A stretch of DNA of 5,986 bases from Actinomycetes bacterium (GTDB taxonomy: Bacteria > Actinomycetota > Actinomycetes > Actinomycetales > Microbacteriaceae), in NCBI GenBank assembly GCA_030425055.1, contig JAUHVN010000181.1, forward strand, positions 1-5,986. Reading direction: 5' to 3'. Position numbers and translations under genes: made by a program. The notes below the pieces were generated by a model that was not told the origin of the DNA, ran no database searches, and saw only the letters and a list, made by a program, of their open reading frames with translations. Position 1 is the first letter of the stretch. Every line of letters starts with the position of its first letter. Below are positions 5,158-5,986 of the stretch, in pieces.

Positions 5158-5986
5158 ATGTCAGACGCCATCGACAACCCGCTCGACGACCCCACCGCCG
5201 ACCCGACGGAGGTCGCGCGAGCCGCCGCCGCAGACATCGCCCGCCTGACCGGAGTGGAGCGCCACGACATCGCGCTGACCCTCGGCAGCGGGTGGGGCCG
5301 CGCCGCCGAGCTCATCGGCGAGACGACCGCGACGCTGCCCGCCACCGATGTCACCGGGTTCGGCAAGCCCGCCCTCGCAGGCCACGTCGGCACGCTGCGC
5401 AGCATCCTCACCCCCAAGGGCAAGCGCGTGCTCGTCATCGGCGCGCGCACGCACTACTACGAGGGCCACGGACCGCGCCGCGTCGTCCACAGCGTGCGCA
5501 CCGCCGCCGCGACCGGCGCCTCGACCATGGTGCTCACCAACGGCGCCGGCGGGATCAAGCACACGTGGCGGCCGGGCCAGCCCGTGCTCATCAGCGACCA
5601 CATCAACCTCACCGGCGACAGCCCCCTCGAGGGGGCGACCTTCGTCGACCTCACCGACCTGTACTCGGTGCGGCTGCGCGATCTCGCGCGGCGGATCGAC
5701 CCGAGCCTCGACGAGGGCGTCTACTGCCAGTTCCGCGGTCCGCAGTACGAGACGCCGGCCGAGGTGCGCATGGCGAAGACCATCGGCGGGCACATCGTCG
5801 GCATGTCGACCGCGCTCGAGGCGATAGCGGCACGCGAAGCCGGCATGGAGATCCTCGGGTTCTCGCTCATCACGAACATGGCCGCCGGCATCCAGACCAC
5901 GCCGCTGAGCCACCAGGAGGTCATCGAGGCGGGCCGCGAGGCCGAGCCGGTGATCTCGGCGCTGCTGGCGCGCGTCATCGACCAAC
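5158..5986 (+). CDS. Purine nucleoside phosphorylase, trimeric (class II) type; last residues beyond right edge
   Basis: The enzyme splits purine (deoxy)ribonucleosides with phosphate into free base and (deoxy)ribose 1-phosphate in purine salvage. 276 codons are visible and the frame is open at the edge; family length (about 270-285) suggests only a short piece is missing. Counterparts of human PNP active-site residues are seen: Ser44 in LGSGWG, His76 (GHVG), Arg97, His99 and Tyr101 in RTHYYEGH, the TNGAGGI loop (127-133), ISDHINL, Tyr197-Glu198 in GPQYETPAEVRM, Met216-Ser217 in GMSTALE, and Asn240 in ITNMAAG. Asn240 (human Asn243) rather than Asp points to 6-oxopurine nucleosides such as inosine and guanosine, against a methylthioadenosine phosphorylase. 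The first 20 residues are acidic and probably disordered. In mycobacteria the gene is called deoD although it is not of the hexameric DeoD family, so no symbol is given. A phosphomannomutase-like gene often follows in actinobacteria. Confidence 0.93.
   Translation, partial: MSDAIDNPLDDPTADPTEVARAAAADIARLTGVERHDIALTLGSGWGRAAELIGETTATLPATDVTGFGKPALAGHVGTLRSILTPKGKRVLVIGARTHYYEGHGPRRVVHSVRTAAATGASTMVLTNGAGGIKHTWRPGQPVLISDHINLTGDSPLEGATFVDLTDLYSVRLRDLARRIDPSLDEGVYCQFRGPQYETPAEVRMAKTIGGHIVGMSTALEAIAAREAGMEILGFSLITNMAAGIQTTPLSHQEVIEAGREAEPVISALLARVIDQ

Noticed and set aside
5158..5986. S-methyl-5'-thioadenosine phosphorylase
   Set aside because: The base-binding position is Asn240 as in 6-oxopurine phosphorylases, and the GMSTALE and HYYEGH motifs are of the PNP type.

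Overview
The window is chromosomal DNA from a very GC-rich actinobacterium (about 70% GC by eye, codons ending almost always in C or G). Protein wording, leaderless-looking starts and gene neighbourhood fit Microbacteriaceae, most likely Microbacterium or a close relative. The genus is an inference from style, not a database match. No mobile element, CRISPR array, tRNA or rRNA is visible, and nothing here looks recently transferred.

Layout, left to right. (1) Positions 1-951, minus strand: the N-terminal three quarters of a TRAM-domain, TrmA/RumA-type RNA (uracil-5-)methyltransferase that runs off the left edge. (2) Positions 975-1658, plus: a Maf-family nucleotide pyrophosphatase, divergent from the methyltransferase with only 23 bp between the starts. 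(3) Positions 1756-3528, plus: the biotinylated alpha subunit of an acyl-CoA carboxylase (biotin carboxylase plus biotin carboxyl carrier domain). (4) Positions 3530-3608: a cluster of direct and inverted copies of a CCGGTCGGA-like word between two convergent genes, the likely two-way terminator. (5) Positions 3619-5061, minus: a flavoprotein of the disulfide reductase fold that has lost the redox disulfide and the catalytic His-Glu pair, so it is an LpdA-type NAD(P)H-quinone dehydrogenase and not a lipoamide dehydrogenase. (6) Positions 5158-5986, plus: a trimeric-type purine nucleoside phosphorylase that runs off the right edge.

How the genes relate. The set is housekeeping: RNA modification, removal of non-canonical nucleotides, carboxylation of acetyl/propionyl-CoA for fatty acid (and related) synthesis, quinone reduction and purine salvage. 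Maf next to the acyl-CoA carboxylase alpha subunit, and lpdA near the purine nucleoside phosphorylase gene, both recall gene order in Mycobacterium tuberculosis (maf and accA3 at Rv3282-Rv3285; lpdA and deoD at Rv3303c-Rv3307). The genes do not form one operon: orientations alternate (minus, plus, plus, minus, plus), and each appears to have its own start signals.

The most informative non-coding signal is that four of the five genes carry a TANNNT -10 hexamer exactly 6 or 7 bases before the start codon, with no good Shine-Dalgarno sequence. That is the geometry of leaderless transcripts, and it fixes the start codons. The fifth gene, lpdA, instead has a clear GGAGGG ribosome binding site. A second signal is a marked excess of the hexamer GCATCC/GGATGC (17 copies by hand count). 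I found no evidence for an undescribed defence or mobile system here.
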